NCBI GenBank assembly: GCA_009937635.1
Contig: JAACFF010000008.1
Location: forward strand, 1 to 44,521
DNA from: Chloroflexota bacterium
GTDB lineage: Bacteria; Chloroflexota; Anaerolineae; Promineifilales; Promineifilaceae
DNA length: 44,521 nt
Direction of reading: 5' to 3'
The notes under the pieces were generated by a model, which was given only the letters and a program-made list of their open reading frames with translations, was not told the origin of the DNA and ran no database searches. The position numbers were made by a program, and so were the translations under genes. Each line of letters begins with the position of its first letter. The first letter of the stretch is position 1. This document shows positions 1 to 8,605 of this stretch, piece by piece.

Positions 1-257
1 GAATGGTGGTTGATGGCAATATCGTTGGAACATTTTGCTCCCTCTAATGGAATGCTTGCGACGAGAGATGGAACAGGAGCCTGGCGAGGGTCGCTGTAGA
101 TCAGGGGAAAATAGAACTCCATAGAATCGGAGTTATCCGCGCGACTATCTCTAGTATCGCCAAGCAGCACCGCGGCGCTTACAAACAGGATCAGGGTAGT
201 AGCAATGAGCAAAAAGGAATGATGTTTGCGCAAATGGTATGAGAATGGTGTCTTCAT
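1..257 (-). CDS. N-terminal part of an exported protein of unknown function (partial)
   Basis: An open frame of 85 codons runs off the left edge of the window. It starts at the ATG whose complement is at 255-257, with an AGAGG ribosome-binding site four bases upstream. The N-terminus is basic (KTPFSYHLRKHH) and is followed by a hydrophobic stretch (FLLIATTLILFVSAAVLL, about residues 15-32), so it is a signal peptide or membrane anchor. After this comes an Asp/Ser-rich linker and then EFYFPLIYSDP, around residues 49-59. I do not recognise the family. It lies on the same strand as the glycosyltransferase gene ending at 352 and could be the next gene in that unit, with a 94-base gap that holds an 11-bp direct repeat. 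Only the N-terminus is visible, so its role is open. Confidence 0.65.
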   Translation of the reverse strand, partial: MKTPFSYHLRKHHSFLLIATTLILFVSAAVLLGDTRDSRADNSDSMEFYFPLIYSDPRQAPVPSLVASIPLEGAKCSNDIAINHH

Positions 258-265
258 CGATGCCT

Positions 266-299
266 CTATATTGGATTCTATTGATTGACTATATTGGAT
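266..299. repeat. 11-bp direct repeat upstream of the partial exported-protein gene
   Basis: CTATATTGGAT occurs at 266-276 and again at 289-299. The copies start 23 bases apart, about two helical turns, and lie 9 to 42 bases upstream of the minus-strand start at 257. The spacing suits a dimeric regulator or overlapping promoter elements, but no known site is recognised. Confidence 0.35.
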
Positions 300-351
300 A
301 ACCATTGTCCTTAGTGGACAGATTGGCTCTGTTTCGCGGCATTGGGCAAGG

Positions 352-2295
352 TCATGGTTTGGCCTCCACCGGCAGTGACAGCCACGGTGAGTTTATGAAG
401 CCTGCTTCAGGATCTGTGCGATACATGCCCAGGCGTATGGCTGCCGGATAAGCTCCTTCTGGAATTTCAATCAGGTAATCGTCGCGCACGATTTCTCCAG
501 GTTGCCAGAGGGTCGTTTCATAATAGCCTTCAACCGGATGGTTATTGTCTGCCTGGTAAATTATATCCGTTTTGCTCAAAGGTGGGTCTTTGGCTACCAG
601 GTGAACTGCCACACTGTAATCTTCATTCACCGTTTCCAGGCTTTCCCAATAGACGATTATCTGCTTCTGTTGCGGAGCGAGTTCCATTATCTTGACGGAA
701 CGTATGCGAATGCCATTTTTGAGATCGTGATCGATGTCTAAAGGCACATCTTCTGCCGATAGCAGTGGCGCGCGACTCATTTCTACGATTCCTGGCGCGG
801 CCGTTGATAGATAAAGTGATTGCCCCAGGAAGTCCTCCCACCATTGCATGGGAAAGACGTAGAACGTCGCCAGCGGCGCTAACAAATGGTCTCCGCGCTC
901 GACAAGTTCCCGTGGATTGGCATTATGATCCACCAGGTTGAGGCCTTGTAACTGGTTGCGATATGCCTGGGCGTAAGATAGCCCCCAGTATTCGAGCCCC
1001 CAAGGCATTGTGATCGTCGTTCGACGGCCGTCCTCATATGGCATAACCCGGTCAACTGTTTCGATGATTTCCTCCACTGACCGGTCACGAGTAATCGACA
1101 GCGCAAACTCCCGCGCTTGCAAAGCCCAGAAAATCAAGATCAACACAACAATGACGGTTACTGCCGCGCTGAACTTCTTTGAACGCCGCTTAAGCTGGTC
1201 CAGGAAGTAGGCCACTCCCAATCCAGCCACGATCAGAATGGGCAGCTTAGCCGCCAACTGAGCGTCCGTAATCCGGTTTCGCCAGATGAGCGTAGTCAGC
1301 GTCAAGTAGGCAACCCATATCCAGATAAATGCGAACCCCGCTCTACGGCGTTCCTTGTCGAACCCCATGGCGCTGGCTGAAGCGAGGCCCAGCAGCAACA
1401 AAGGCCATAGCAGATCATCTGCTAGGAGCTTCGCTGTTGTGCTCACTCGTTGCCACCACACAGCCGGGCTGTTCTGCACGTCAAAAATGCGGCCGGCTCG
1501 ATTGTCAAGAAAAAGCGTCCAAAACCCCTCCCAACTGCCTGGTGTGCCAAACACCCAATCGGCGCCCATCCAGACCCGCAAAGGCAAATACAGGTAAGTC
1601 AGCGGAGCCAATAGAGCCACAAGCAATACGGCCAAAAAATTACGCCAGATTTCGAGCCAATGAGGCAAAATGAGGATCAATAACGCTGGAGCCATTAGGA
1701 TCTCTGAACGTTGGTGCATTACCGCTTGCGTAAAGAAGAATGTGAGCAACAATAAGTCGATCCGGGAGCCAGTCCGACCAAAGCGCATGGCGAAAAGCAA
1801 GGCGGCCATGCTGAAAGCCAGCGTTACCGTGTGCACTTCCGCTAGCGAAGCATCTACCCAGATGGAAGTGGAAACAGCTACTGCTAGTGCACCCACCGTC
1901 GCAGACGGGGCAGAAATCCTGGTCTCCAGTGCTAGAAGTACAATCAAGCCAATGGTAGTTGCCCCGAACATGGCGGAGAAAATGGACGCACTGGCTGCTG
2001 GTGGCACGCCGATCCAGCCCAGGACAGTGACAAAGAAGGAGCCTATGGCCGTATAAAGAGGATAACCGCTGTGATGGATCGTTCCCCAGCGAGGCAAGGC
2101 GTTCTGAATCTCGCCCACATCCGTAGCATAGGGATGATTGCTGCTGTTGATATGTAATTGAGCTGTGGATAAATAAAGCACCAAAGATAATCCGGCAGCC
2201 AGAAGGACCCAGAACCAGGGCAAGGAGAACAGCTTGGGTATTCGTAAGCCTGATTGTTCACCTTGTACATCTAACATTCTTGTATTCGCGCCCAC
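352..2295 (-). CDS. DUF2723-family membrane glycosyltransferase (protein O-mannosyltransferase-like)
   Basis: This 647-residue multi-spanning membrane protein has the DUF2723 signature near the N-terminus: after the first membrane segment (about residues 27-45) comes an outside loop with TDVGEIQNALPRWG and then HHSGYPLY. The TDVGE Asp and Glu sit where GT-C enzymes bind the lipid-phosphate sugar donor. About ten further hydrophobic helices follow to about residue 395. The last 240 residues are soluble and end in a beta-rich domain. The family is thought to glycosylate proteins or surface polymers outside the membrane; acceptor and sugar are unknown. The start used is GTG at 2295; an ATG six codons in (2277) is possible, and neither has a good Shine-Dalgarno sequence. 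No partner gene is adjacent except the partial exported protein downstream. Confidence 0.8.
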   Translation of the reverse strand: MGANTRMLDVQGEQSGLRIPKLFSLPWFWVLLAAGLSLVLYLSTAQLHINSSNHPYATDVGEIQNALPRWGTIHHSGYPLYTAIGSFFVTVLGWIGVPPAASASIFSAMFGATTIGLIVLLALETRISAPSATVGALAVAVSTSIWVDASLAEVHTVTLAFSMAALLFAMRFGRTGSRIDLLLLTFFFTQAVMHQRSEILMAPALLILILPHWLEIWRNFLAVLLVALLAPLTYLYLPLRVWMGADWVFGTPGSWEGFWTLFLDNRAGRIFDVQNSPAVWWQRVSTTAKLLADDLLWPLLLLGLASASAMGFDKERRRAGFAFIWIWVAYLTLTTLIWRNRITDAQLAAKLPILIVAGLGVAYFLDQLKRRSKKFSAAVTVIVVLILIFWALQAREFALSITRDRSVEEIIETVDRVMPYEDGRRTTITMPWGLEYWGLSYAQAYRNQLQGLNLVDHNANPRELVERGDHLLAPLATFYVFPMQWWEDFLGQSLYLSTAAPGIVEMSRAPLLSAEDVPLDIDHDLKNGIRIRSVKIMELAPQQKQIIVYWESLETVNEDYSVAVHLVAKDPPLSKTDIIYQADNNHPVEGYYETTLWQPGEIVRDDYLIEIPEGAYPAAIRLGMYRTDPEAGFINSPWLSLPVEAKP

Positions 2296-2380
2296 ATTTC
2301 ATTATCATAGATTATTATGGCTTGTGTCTTGGCCGGTGTCCAGGGCATTAGCATCCAGGGCTAAGCCCCACTTCATATGG

Positions 2381-2397
2381 TGTCAATCTTCTTGACA
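2381..2397. promoter_or_regulatory. Perfect inverted repeat overlapping the tRNA promoter -35 box
   Basis: TGTCAA at 2381-2386 and TTGACA at 2392-2397 are perfect inverted repeats with a 5-base spacer. The right arm is the -35 box of the tRNA-Asn promoter. The left arm reads TTGACA on the minus strand, towards the glycosyltransferase gene, but I see no good -10 for it at 16-18 bases. It may be an operator or a chance symmetry. Confidence 0.3.
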
Positions 2398-2419
2398 GGG
2401 GTAGGCCATTTGATATAAT
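2392..2419 (+). promoter_or_regulatory. Consensus sigma-70 promoter for tRNA-Asn
   Basis: TTGACA at 2392-2397 and TATAAT at 2414-2419 are both perfect consensus hexamers with a 16-base spacer. A TGA just before the -10 adds an extended -10 element. Transcription should begin near 2426, about five bases before the mature tRNA. Confidence 0.85.
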
Positions 2420-2430
2420 TTCGTCGCTAT

Positions 2431-2502
<72 letters not shown>

Positions 2503-2512
2503 CTAAGAGAAG

Positions 2513-2538
2513 CGGCGGGCAATTTGCCCGCCGTTTTG
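2513..2538 (+). terminator. Rho-independent terminator after tRNA-Asn
   Basis: An 8-bp GC-rich stem, CGGCGGGC (2513-2520) with GCCCGCCG (2526-2533), has a 5-base AATTT loop and is followed by TTTTGCTTT. Confidence 0.9.
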
Positions 2539-2602
2539 CTTTCAGGCAGTTTGTCGAAGATGGTACAATACCTTTTACCTATATGGAGGAAAGTGAAAAG
2601 AA

Positions 2603-4138
2603 ATGCGAGCATATAAACCGGTAGCGCTGATTATCCTGGATGGTTGGGGCATACGTAGAAAAGAAGATAGTAACGCCGTGATGTTGGGTCACACGCCCAA
2701 TTATGATCGATGGATGAGCACCTTGGAACGATCCATCGTCGATGCTTCAGGTGAGGCGGTAGGTCTGCCCGATGGCCAGATGGGCAATTCGGAAGTGGGG
2801 CACCTTAATCTGGGAGCGGGACGTATTGTTTACCAGGATCTGACACGGATTAATAGGTCCATCGTTGATGGCAGTTTCTTTGACAATGACGTGTTGTTGT
2901 CAGCCATGCGGCGACTCACAGAGAACAAAGGCAAATTGCATGTGATCGGTCTTTTTGGCGAAGGTGGTGTACACAGTCACAGCAGCCATATGTATGCTTT
3001 GCTGGAGTTGGCTGCGCAAAAAGGGTTGGACACAATTATCCATCTTATTACTGACGGCCGTGATACTCCTCCTGAAAGCGGGATAAAATTTGCAGAAGAT
3101 CTGCAGCAGTTTTTGCAAGAAAATCCGGCTGTCGTAGCGTCGGTGAGCGGTCGCTACTACACCATGGACCGCGACAGGCGTTGGGAGCGTATTCAGAAAG
3201 GCTACAATGTGATCGCCACCCATCAAGGCGAAGACGGCCGTACGGCGACATCGGTCAAGGAAGCGATGCAAGCTTCTTATAATGCCGGCGTCACCGACGA
3301 GTTCATGCTTCCCGTGGCCATCGACGTGCGTGAACGGGATGTCAAAGTAAAACCGGGTGACTGCATTGTTTTCTATAACTTCCGTGCCGACCGTATGCGT
3401 CAGATTGTGCAATCCTTCATGTTCCGTGACTTCGATGGTTTTGCAAGAGATTTCATCGAGGATGTTGACATCATTACCATGACATCTTATGAGGATGACT
3501 TCAACGCACCGGTCATTTTCCCTGAGCAAGAGATCGTCAACCCCCTGGCCGAGGTGTTGAGCGATCTAGGGCTGCGACAGTTTCACGCCGCAGAAACAGA
3601 AAAATACGCCCATGTAACTTACTTCTTTAATGGCGGGCGTGAAGCGATATTCAGCGGCGAGGAGCGGCACCTGGAACCATCTCCTAAAGTCGCCACCTAC
3701 GATTTGCAGCCGGAGATGAGCGCCTACCCCTTGACCGAGGCGATCTTACAACGGCTGTCTGATGTTGATGATGATTTTGTCCTCGTCAATTATGCCAATC
3801 CGGATATGGTGGGTCATACTGGTGTTTTAGAAGCAGCTGTTGCAGCGGTAGAAGCGGTGGATGCGTGCGCAGGCCGGCTCGTGGAGGCGATTAATGCCAA
3901 GGGTGGCGTGGCCATTGTCACGGCCGACCACGGAAACTGCGAACGTATGCTCGACCATAAGACGGGTGAACCTCACACATACCATACGACCCAGCCCGTA
4001 TCTTTATTCGTCATCGGCGCCGACGGCTACATCAATCTGCGCCCGCGTGGAAAGCTGGCCGACGTCTCGCCCACCATTCTAGACCTGATGGGCATTTCCC
4101 AGCCAAAAGAGATGACGGGGCGAAGCTTAATCGACTGA
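2603..4138 (+). CDS. gpmI: 2,3-bisphosphoglycerate-independent phosphoglycerate mutase
   Basis: This cytoplasmic glycolytic enzyme interconverts 3- and 2-phosphoglycerate through a phosphoserine intermediate and needs Mn2+. At 511 residues it is full length for the family. Metal-ligand Asp13 lies in ILDGWG and the nucleophile Ser63 in MGNSEVGHLNL. The phosphotransferase-domain motifs GEGGVHSHSSH, DGRDTPP and GRYYTMDRD follow. C-terminal metal-site motifs NPDMVGHTG, VTADHGNCE and HTYHTTQPV are all intact. The ATG at 2603 has GGAGGA 12 bases upstream; a GTG at 2593 is out of frame. It stands behind the tRNA terminator and probably has its own promoter in the short gap. Enolase, the next step, lies 16 kb away on the same strand. 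Confidence 0.97.
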   Translation: MRAYKPVALIILDGWGIRRKEDSNAVMLGHTPNYDRWMSTLERSIVDASGEAVGLPDGQMGNSEVGHLNLGAGRIVYQDLTRINRSIVDGSFFDNDVLLSAMRRLTENKGKLHVIGLFGEGGVHSHSSHMYALLELAAQKGLDTIIHLITDGRDTPPESGIKFAEDLQQFLQENPAVVASVSGRYYTMDRDRRWERIQKGYNVIATHQGEDGRTATSVKEAMQASYNAGVTDEFMLPVAIDVRERDVKVKPGDCIVFYNFRADRMRQIVQSFMFRDFDGFARDFIEDVDIITMTSYEDDFNAPVIFPEQEIVNPLAEVLSDLGLRQFHAAETEKYAHVTYFFNGGREAIFSGEERHLEPSPKVATYDLQPEMSAYPLTEAILQRLSDVDDDFVLVNYANPDMVGHTGVLEAAVAAVEAVDACAGRLVEAINAKGGVAIVTADHGNCERMLDHKTGEPHTYHTTQPVSLFVIGADGYINLRPRGKLADVSPTILDLMGISQPKEMTGRSLID

Positions 4139-4173
4139 TCTTTCCTGGCGGGCGAACAACGGTTTGGTATTGT

Positions 4174-4473
4174 ATGCCATATGTAGAAGATCATTATGAC
4201 GCCAATTCCTGGTATGCATGGGAAAGATTACCGCGTTATCCCGATTTCTACTTTGCTCATCCCGGAGAGATTCGGCCGTTAATGGAATCAGCCGGTTCTG
4301 AAACTTTGATCCTGATCGGTTGTGAAGGTATTGTAGCCGGACGCGAGGAAGCCATTAACCAGGTGGAAGGCGAATTGTAGGAGGCGTGGGTAGATCTCAA
4401 TTACCGGCTCGGGCAGAAGCCATTGCTGCACGGCGCGTCCGATCACCTGCTCTATATCGGTTGCGAAGTATAG
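4174..4473 (+). pseudogene. Decayed C-terminal remnant of a class I SAM-dependent methyltransferase
   Basis: The frame from 4174 reads DFYFAHPGEIRPLMESAG, then LILIGCEGIVAGREEAINQV, and reaches TAG at 4378-4380. The same frame continues without a break through EAWVDLNYRLGQ and HGASDHLLYIG to a second TAG at 4471-4473. From memory, this order of motifs is that of the last 90-100 residues of a methyltransferase family. The SAM-binding N-terminal domain is missing, because gpmI ends only 35 bases upstream. The fragment therefore looks like a truncated gene further broken by one in-frame stop. A short protein ending at 4380 could still be made, but there is no clear ribosome-binding site. The family call is from recalled motifs, not a search. 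Confidence 0.7.
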
Positions 4474-4497
4474 AAATAGGTCACATCCGGAGAGATC

Positions 4498-5496
4498 ATG
4501 GAGCAAGCACAACCGGTCATTGAAGTAACTAGGTTAGCCAAGACGTTTTCTGTTAAGCAAAAACAGCCCGGTCTGCGCGGAAGCCTGAAAGCCTTGTGGA
4601 AGACAGAATCGCAGCAGGTACGAGCTGTAACGGAAGTCTCTTTCTCCTTGAATCGTGGCGAAATGCTGGCATTTATTGGTCCCAACGGTGCCGGCAAATC
4701 GACGACGATCAAGATGCTAACGGGTATTCTCTACCCCAGCGCAGGCCAGGCCACCGTGTTGGGATTTACCCCCTGGCAACAACGGCGCCGGCTGAGTTAC
4801 CATATCGGCTCGATCTTCGGGCAGAAACCTCAACTATGGTATCACCTGCCTGCAGAGGACTCCTTTCGCCTGTTCGCCCGTATATATGAGCTCGATATGG
4901 CGGCGTACAAGAAGCGTCGCGACTTTCTGGTGGAATCTTTTCAAATCGCTGATCTGTTGCATATTCCGGTACGCAAACTTAGCCTCGGCCAGCGTATGAA
5001 GTGCGAAATTGCTGCTTCCTTGCTGCACAGCCCGCAGGTCATCTTTCTCGATGAACCTACGATCGGGCTGGACGTAGTGGCTAAGCAGCAGATTCGCGAC
5101 GCTATCCGCACGCTAAACCAGGCGGAAGAAACGACTATCTTTCTGACCAGCCATGATGCTGGTGATATCGAAAATCTATGCAAGCGGGTGATCATCGTCA
5201 ACCATGGACAAGTGATTTTCGACGAACGCACATCGGTATTGAAGCGCCAATACCTGCGTCGCAAAGTCATTGACGTACGTTTTGCCGAGGCATTGGAGTC
5301 GCCATTTTCTCTGCCCGGCGTGCGGACTGTTAAGCAGGGAACTTATGGTGTTAAGCTCGAATTTGACGGCAGCCAGGTGCCTGTAGAGGAAGTAGTGCAA
5401 AAGGTTATGGCTGTGCAGCGCTGTAATGATATCAATATCGCCGATCCCCCTCTGGAAGAGATTATCAGTGAAATCTATACAGCTCAGACCGCCTAG
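4498..5496 (+). CDS. ABC-2 type exporter ATP-binding protein
   Basis: This 332-residue ATPase powers the two permeases encoded downstream. Visible motifs are Walker A GPNGAGKST (residues 61-69), the signature LSLGQRMKCE, Walker B VIFLDEPTIGLD and the switch histidine in TIFLTSHDAGDIE. The last 90 residues form the C-terminal extension usual in this subfamily. A longer N-terminal insertion (residues 20-42) precedes the core, as in ATPases paired with ABC2_membrane_6 (DUF990-like) permeases. The ATG at 4498 has GGAG five bases upstream. Substrate is unknown; relatives export drugs, lipids or peptides. It begins an operon with the genes at 5593, 7723 and 8606. Confidence 0.92.
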   Translation: MEQAQPVIEVTRLAKTFSVKQKQPGLRGSLKALWKTESQQVRAVTEVSFSLNRGEMLAFIGPNGAGKSTTIKMLTGILYPSAGQATVLGFTPWQQRRRLSYHIGSIFGQKPQLWYHLPAEDSFRLFARIYELDMAAYKKRRDFLVESFQIADLLHIPVRKLSLGQRMKCEIAASLLHSPQVIFLDEPTIGLDVVAKQQIRDAIRTLNQAEETTIFLTSHDAGDIENLCKRVIIVNHGQVIFDERTSVLKRQYLRRKVIDVRFAEALESPFSLPGVRTVKQGTYGVKLEFDGSQVPVEEVVQKVMAVQRCNDINIADPPLEEIISEIYTAQTA

Positions 5497-5592
5497 CTGT
5501 CTAGTATACACAATAGCTGCCAACTCTTCTCTCTAAGATCAGAAAACCGAATTTATCGACCAAAGAAAGTTGGTAACTATTAACTTAGCCCG

Positions 5593-7719
5593 ATGAAGAC
5601 AACACAGTTTGAGTGGCAAGCTGACGAAGACGAAGACCTGGGCGAAACCGCTTCTCAGGTGCGGGGAAGGCCTGCGCGTTGGCGGCAAAGGTTTGGTCCC
5701 TGGTTCTTGTTGATTCTAGTAGCTCTCTTTGTTCTGGCTTACTGGACGCTTAATCGACGGCAGTCAAGTATAGAAGAAGAGGTAAAGCAGGATGTAGCTT
5801 CTAGCTTTGAGCTCTGGCAAGCAGCTATCGCCCACGCGGACCTGGAGCTTTTTGTATTGCTATTGTCCCGTGATGATATGGTTTGGCGCAATAAACAGAA
5901 ACAACTATTCGGCGAAGGATTGATTCTGGATCGGGCTAATCTGGGCTTTCACGTACAAATGGGAAGCGCGTCTGCGCCCACAGTGACGTTGGCTCCTGAA
6001 ATGAATCGGGCTCTCGTGTCATTTGAACAAGAATATACAATTGGAGCAGAACCATATGACGGAAATGTGGTTCGTTTATCGCACAATGTAATGTATGATT
6101 TGCAGGACTCGCGCTGGCTGCAATCGCCCTTTGATGAGGAGTTTTGGGGTGAGCGGCAGACCAATAGAGGTGAATTGCTTATGTTGCAATATCCTCAACG
6201 AGATGCTGAACTGGCACAGCGCATCGGCCGTCAGTTGGAGACAGACCTGCAAGCTATTTGTGCTGCGCGAGATGATGGGCAAATGACTGAATCATACGTT
6301 TGCTCTGGTGATAGACAACTGTTTTTGAAGATGAATACGGATCTATCGTCGCTGGATGCCTTGGCCCAAGCCTCCGGTCCGTTTTACGATGGCAGAGGGT
6401 ACCATTTGCCGGCGCCAACTCTGATCGGGTACCCTCTGGATGAGGATAGCTATCAGGCGTTTTATAAGGGTTATACTCGGGGGATCATCGAGGAATTTCG
6501 TTCTCTCACTGGTGCCCCTATTCCTTTGCCGGACAAATCTATCCGCACGCTCTGCTTTAATTTTCCGAGCGGAGGTCTGCGTCTCTTTCGTTATGATATC
6601 GCACTGGACACCTGGATGGCCGAATTACCAGATCACGCTTTCTATTACATGACAGCTTTGCCCAATGATAACGGTGTGATCCTTCAAGTGGCTACCCCAG
6701 ACATTATCGATGATCGTTTGCACATATTGCAGTGGCAGGCAGATCATGAATCCTTGCTACTGGATGAAGATCTTGCTCTATTGCCCTTTCGTCCGATTGG
6801 ATGGGCCGCGCCTGATGACCAAGCCCGCCTCTTGCTGCAAGGCCGATCGGAAAACTGGACCTCGACGACGGACGCCTGGCTCGATCTGCATTCATGTGAC
6901 GATGCAGGATGTGACTTACAGGCGCTGCCCGGCTTTACGGCCTGGGCGCCTGATGGCCGGCACACGTTGATCGCGGTTAATTCCGATATCGTCTTGGGCG
7001 ATGAAACAGCGCAATCTCGCCGTTCATTCGGTAACGGGTTCAACCCCTTCTGGCTGGACGATAGTACCTTTGCCTTCATTCGTTTCACGACGGATGAGAC
7101 CGGTAGAACCGGCCAAGTTGTGATAGGAAACACAAACGAGGATAAGGTGCGTGTGCTCTTTGATGGCAACGACCTCGGCCGTGCGGCGGGGATTGAAGAG
7201 AATGGGGAGCTATTCATTAATTATGTGGAAGCAAGCCCTACGGACCCGAACCTACTACTTATCAGCGCCTCTGGAGTCAGAAATCAGTCTGGTCACTACT
7301 TTATCTTCACCTATCGGTTGCCTGATGGGAAAGATCAAGAAGCTGCTGGCCAGATTATACTACGTCTGCGCAGAGAGGGAGCCCCTTGGGGTACACCTGT
7401 CTTACTCACGCCCACTGGTTTCCCACCGTTCATAGTATCTCCCGACGGCCGTTGGCTGGTGCTCAGCGAGCTGAAAAGCGATGACAACAGCACGTGGACC
7501 ATCCACCTACACGATCTTGAACGCAATCAAACCAAAACACTCCCTTACAGTTTCCCCGTTGTTCCGGCCAGGTTCCCGTTTCTTGATTGGTCGGCTGATG
7601 GTCACTGGCTGGTCATTGCTGATGATGGATTTTTCCGTCTGATCGCGCCGGAGCAAGATTACGAGCGTTTGGTGCCCCACGATTATGATCGCTGTTTTTA
7701 TACGGTTTGGAATGAGTGA
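5593..7719 (+). CDS. Membrane-anchored protein with a TolB/WD40-like beta-propeller region
   Basis: This 708-residue protein begins with an acidic segment and one membrane helix (FGPWFLLILVALFVLAYW, about residues 35-52), so most of it should lie outside the cytoplasm. Residues 60-200 look like a small alpha/beta domain I cannot name. From about residue 310 onward there are repeated blade-like motifs: WAPDGRHTLIA, VSPDGRWLVLSEL, and LDWSADGHWLVIADD near the C-terminus, typical of PD40/TolB-like propellers. No catalytic residues are evident. The gene is inserted between the ABC ATPase and its permeases, three bases before the first permease, so it is probably co-expressed and may be an extracytoplasmic accessory subunit or sensor of the transporter. 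There is no obvious Shine-Dalgarno before the ATG. Confidence 0.7.
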   Translation: MKTTQFEWQADEDEDLGETASQVRGRPARWRQRFGPWFLLILVALFVLAYWTLNRRQSSIEEEVKQDVASSFELWQAAIAHADLELFVLLLSRDDMVWRNKQKQLFGEGLILDRANLGFHVQMGSASAPTVTLAPEMNRALVSFEQEYTIGAEPYDGNVVRLSHNVMYDLQDSRWLQSPFDEEFWGERQTNRGELLMLQYPQRDAELAQRIGRQLETDLQAICAARDDGQMTESYVCSGDRQLFLKMNTDLSSLDALAQASGPFYDGRGYHLPAPTLIGYPLDEDSYQAFYKGYTRGIIEEFRSLTGAPIPLPDKSIRTLCFNFPSGGLRLFRYDIALDTWMAELPDHAFYYMTALPNDNGVILQVATPDIIDDRLHILQWQADHESLLLDEDLALLPFRPIGWAAPDDQARLLLQGRSENWTSTTDAWLDLHSCDDAGCDLQALPGFTAWAPDGRHTLIAVNSDIVLGDETAQSRRSFGNGFNPFWLDDSTFAFIRFTTDETGRTGQVVIGNTNEDKVRVLFDGNDLGRAAGIEENGELFINYVEASPTDPNLLLISASGVRNQSGHYFIFTYRLPDGKDQEAAGQIILRLRREGAPWGTPVLLTPTGFPPFIVSPDGRWLVLSELKSDDNSTWTIHLHDLERNQTKTLPYSFPVVPARFPFLDWSADGHWLVIADDGFFRLIAPEQDYERLVPHDYDRCFYTVWNE

Positions 7720-7722
7720 TCG

Positions 7723-8550
7723 ATGCTGAATAGCAAGTTCACTGCCCGGGTTCGTCTCATCAGCATCAAGTATGGTGCTATCACGCAGACAAACTTTCAG
7801 AACCAATTAGCTTACGTGTGGGACGCTTTGGGCCGAGCCGTCTTCATCATTTTAATCATGTTCATCTTCGTGCAATTGTGGTCGGCCGTTTATGAGTCCC
7901 AGGACACGAATGCGATCGCCGGTCTAACCTTGGCCGATACCATCTGGTACTTCCTCATTGCCGAAATGATCGAATTAGGCAAATTCCGTCACGACCAACG
8001 CATTTCTGATGAAGTGAAGGATGGCTCTATCGCCTATACGCTCAGTCGTCCCTACAATTATCTTTTTTACCATTTCTTCAATGGCCTGGGCGAAACCGTG
8101 ATAAAAATGGCTTTGGTCTTCTTGCTGGGGTTGCCAATTGTACTTTGGAGCGTTGGCCCCCCCTCTATCACCTTGCAGAGTTTGTCGCCTTTCTTGCTTG
8201 TCCTCTTCCTGGCTCTTGTGCTTGATTTCTTTATGGCCAGTAGCATCGGATTACTGGCTTTTGTCACTGAAGATACGTTCTCTTTTCGTCTTATTTACCA
8301 GAAGTTGATTTTTATCTTGGGCGGATTGCTGATTCCGCTCGACTTTTTGCCTCCGTGGTTGCAGCAAATCGCCCGGCTTTTGCCTTTCAGCCAGGTCAAT
8401 TATGCTCCGGCAAAGTTATTTGTAGCTTTTGAGTGGCAGTTGTTCCTATATACGCTGGCATTGCAACTGTTCTGGATTTTGGTCATGGGATCACTTTTAA
8501 CCTTACAGTACCGTTGGGCAACGCGGCGTTTGGTCGTCAACGGCGGGTAA
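7723..8550 (+). CDS. ABC-2 family permease, first subunit
   Basis: This 275-residue integral membrane protein has about six hydrophobic helices (for example RAVFIILIMFIFVQLW near residue 38 and LLVLFLALVLDFFMASSIGL around residue 158). The cytoplasmic loop DEVKDGSIAYTLSRPYNYLF is characteristic of ABC2_membrane_6-type permeases. It starts three bases after the preceding stop, which suggests coupled translation. With the next gene it would form a heterodimeric channel driven by the ATPase at 4498. Substrate is not predictable. Confidence 0.88.
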   Translation: MLNSKFTARVRLISIKYGAITQTNFQNQLAYVWDALGRAVFIILIMFIFVQLWSAVYESQDTNAIAGLTLADTIWYFLIAEMIELGKFRHDQRISDEVKDGSIAYTLSRPYNYLFYHFFNGLGETVIKMALVFLLGLPIVLWSVGPPSITLQSLSPFLLVLFLALVLDFFMASSIGLLAFVTEDTFSFRLIYQKLIFILGGLLIPLDFLPPWLQQIARLLPFSQVNYAPAKLFVAFEWQLFLYTLALQLFWILVMGSLLTLQYRWATRRLVVNGG

Positions 8551-8605
8551 GGATCACGGTGTACCATCAAGCTGAACTTCCTAATGGAATATAGGATATT
8601 TTTGG

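Noticed and set aside
1670-2056. Long plus-strand ORFs opposite the DUF2723 gene
   Set aside because: They lie wholly within the glycosyltransferase coding region on the other strand, have no ribosome site and low-complexity Ser/Thr/Ala translations.
2900-3529. 209-codon minus-strand ORF inside gpmI
   Set aside because: It lies opposite a full-length enzyme with all motifs; the translation has no recognisable domain and results from the codon pattern of gpmI.
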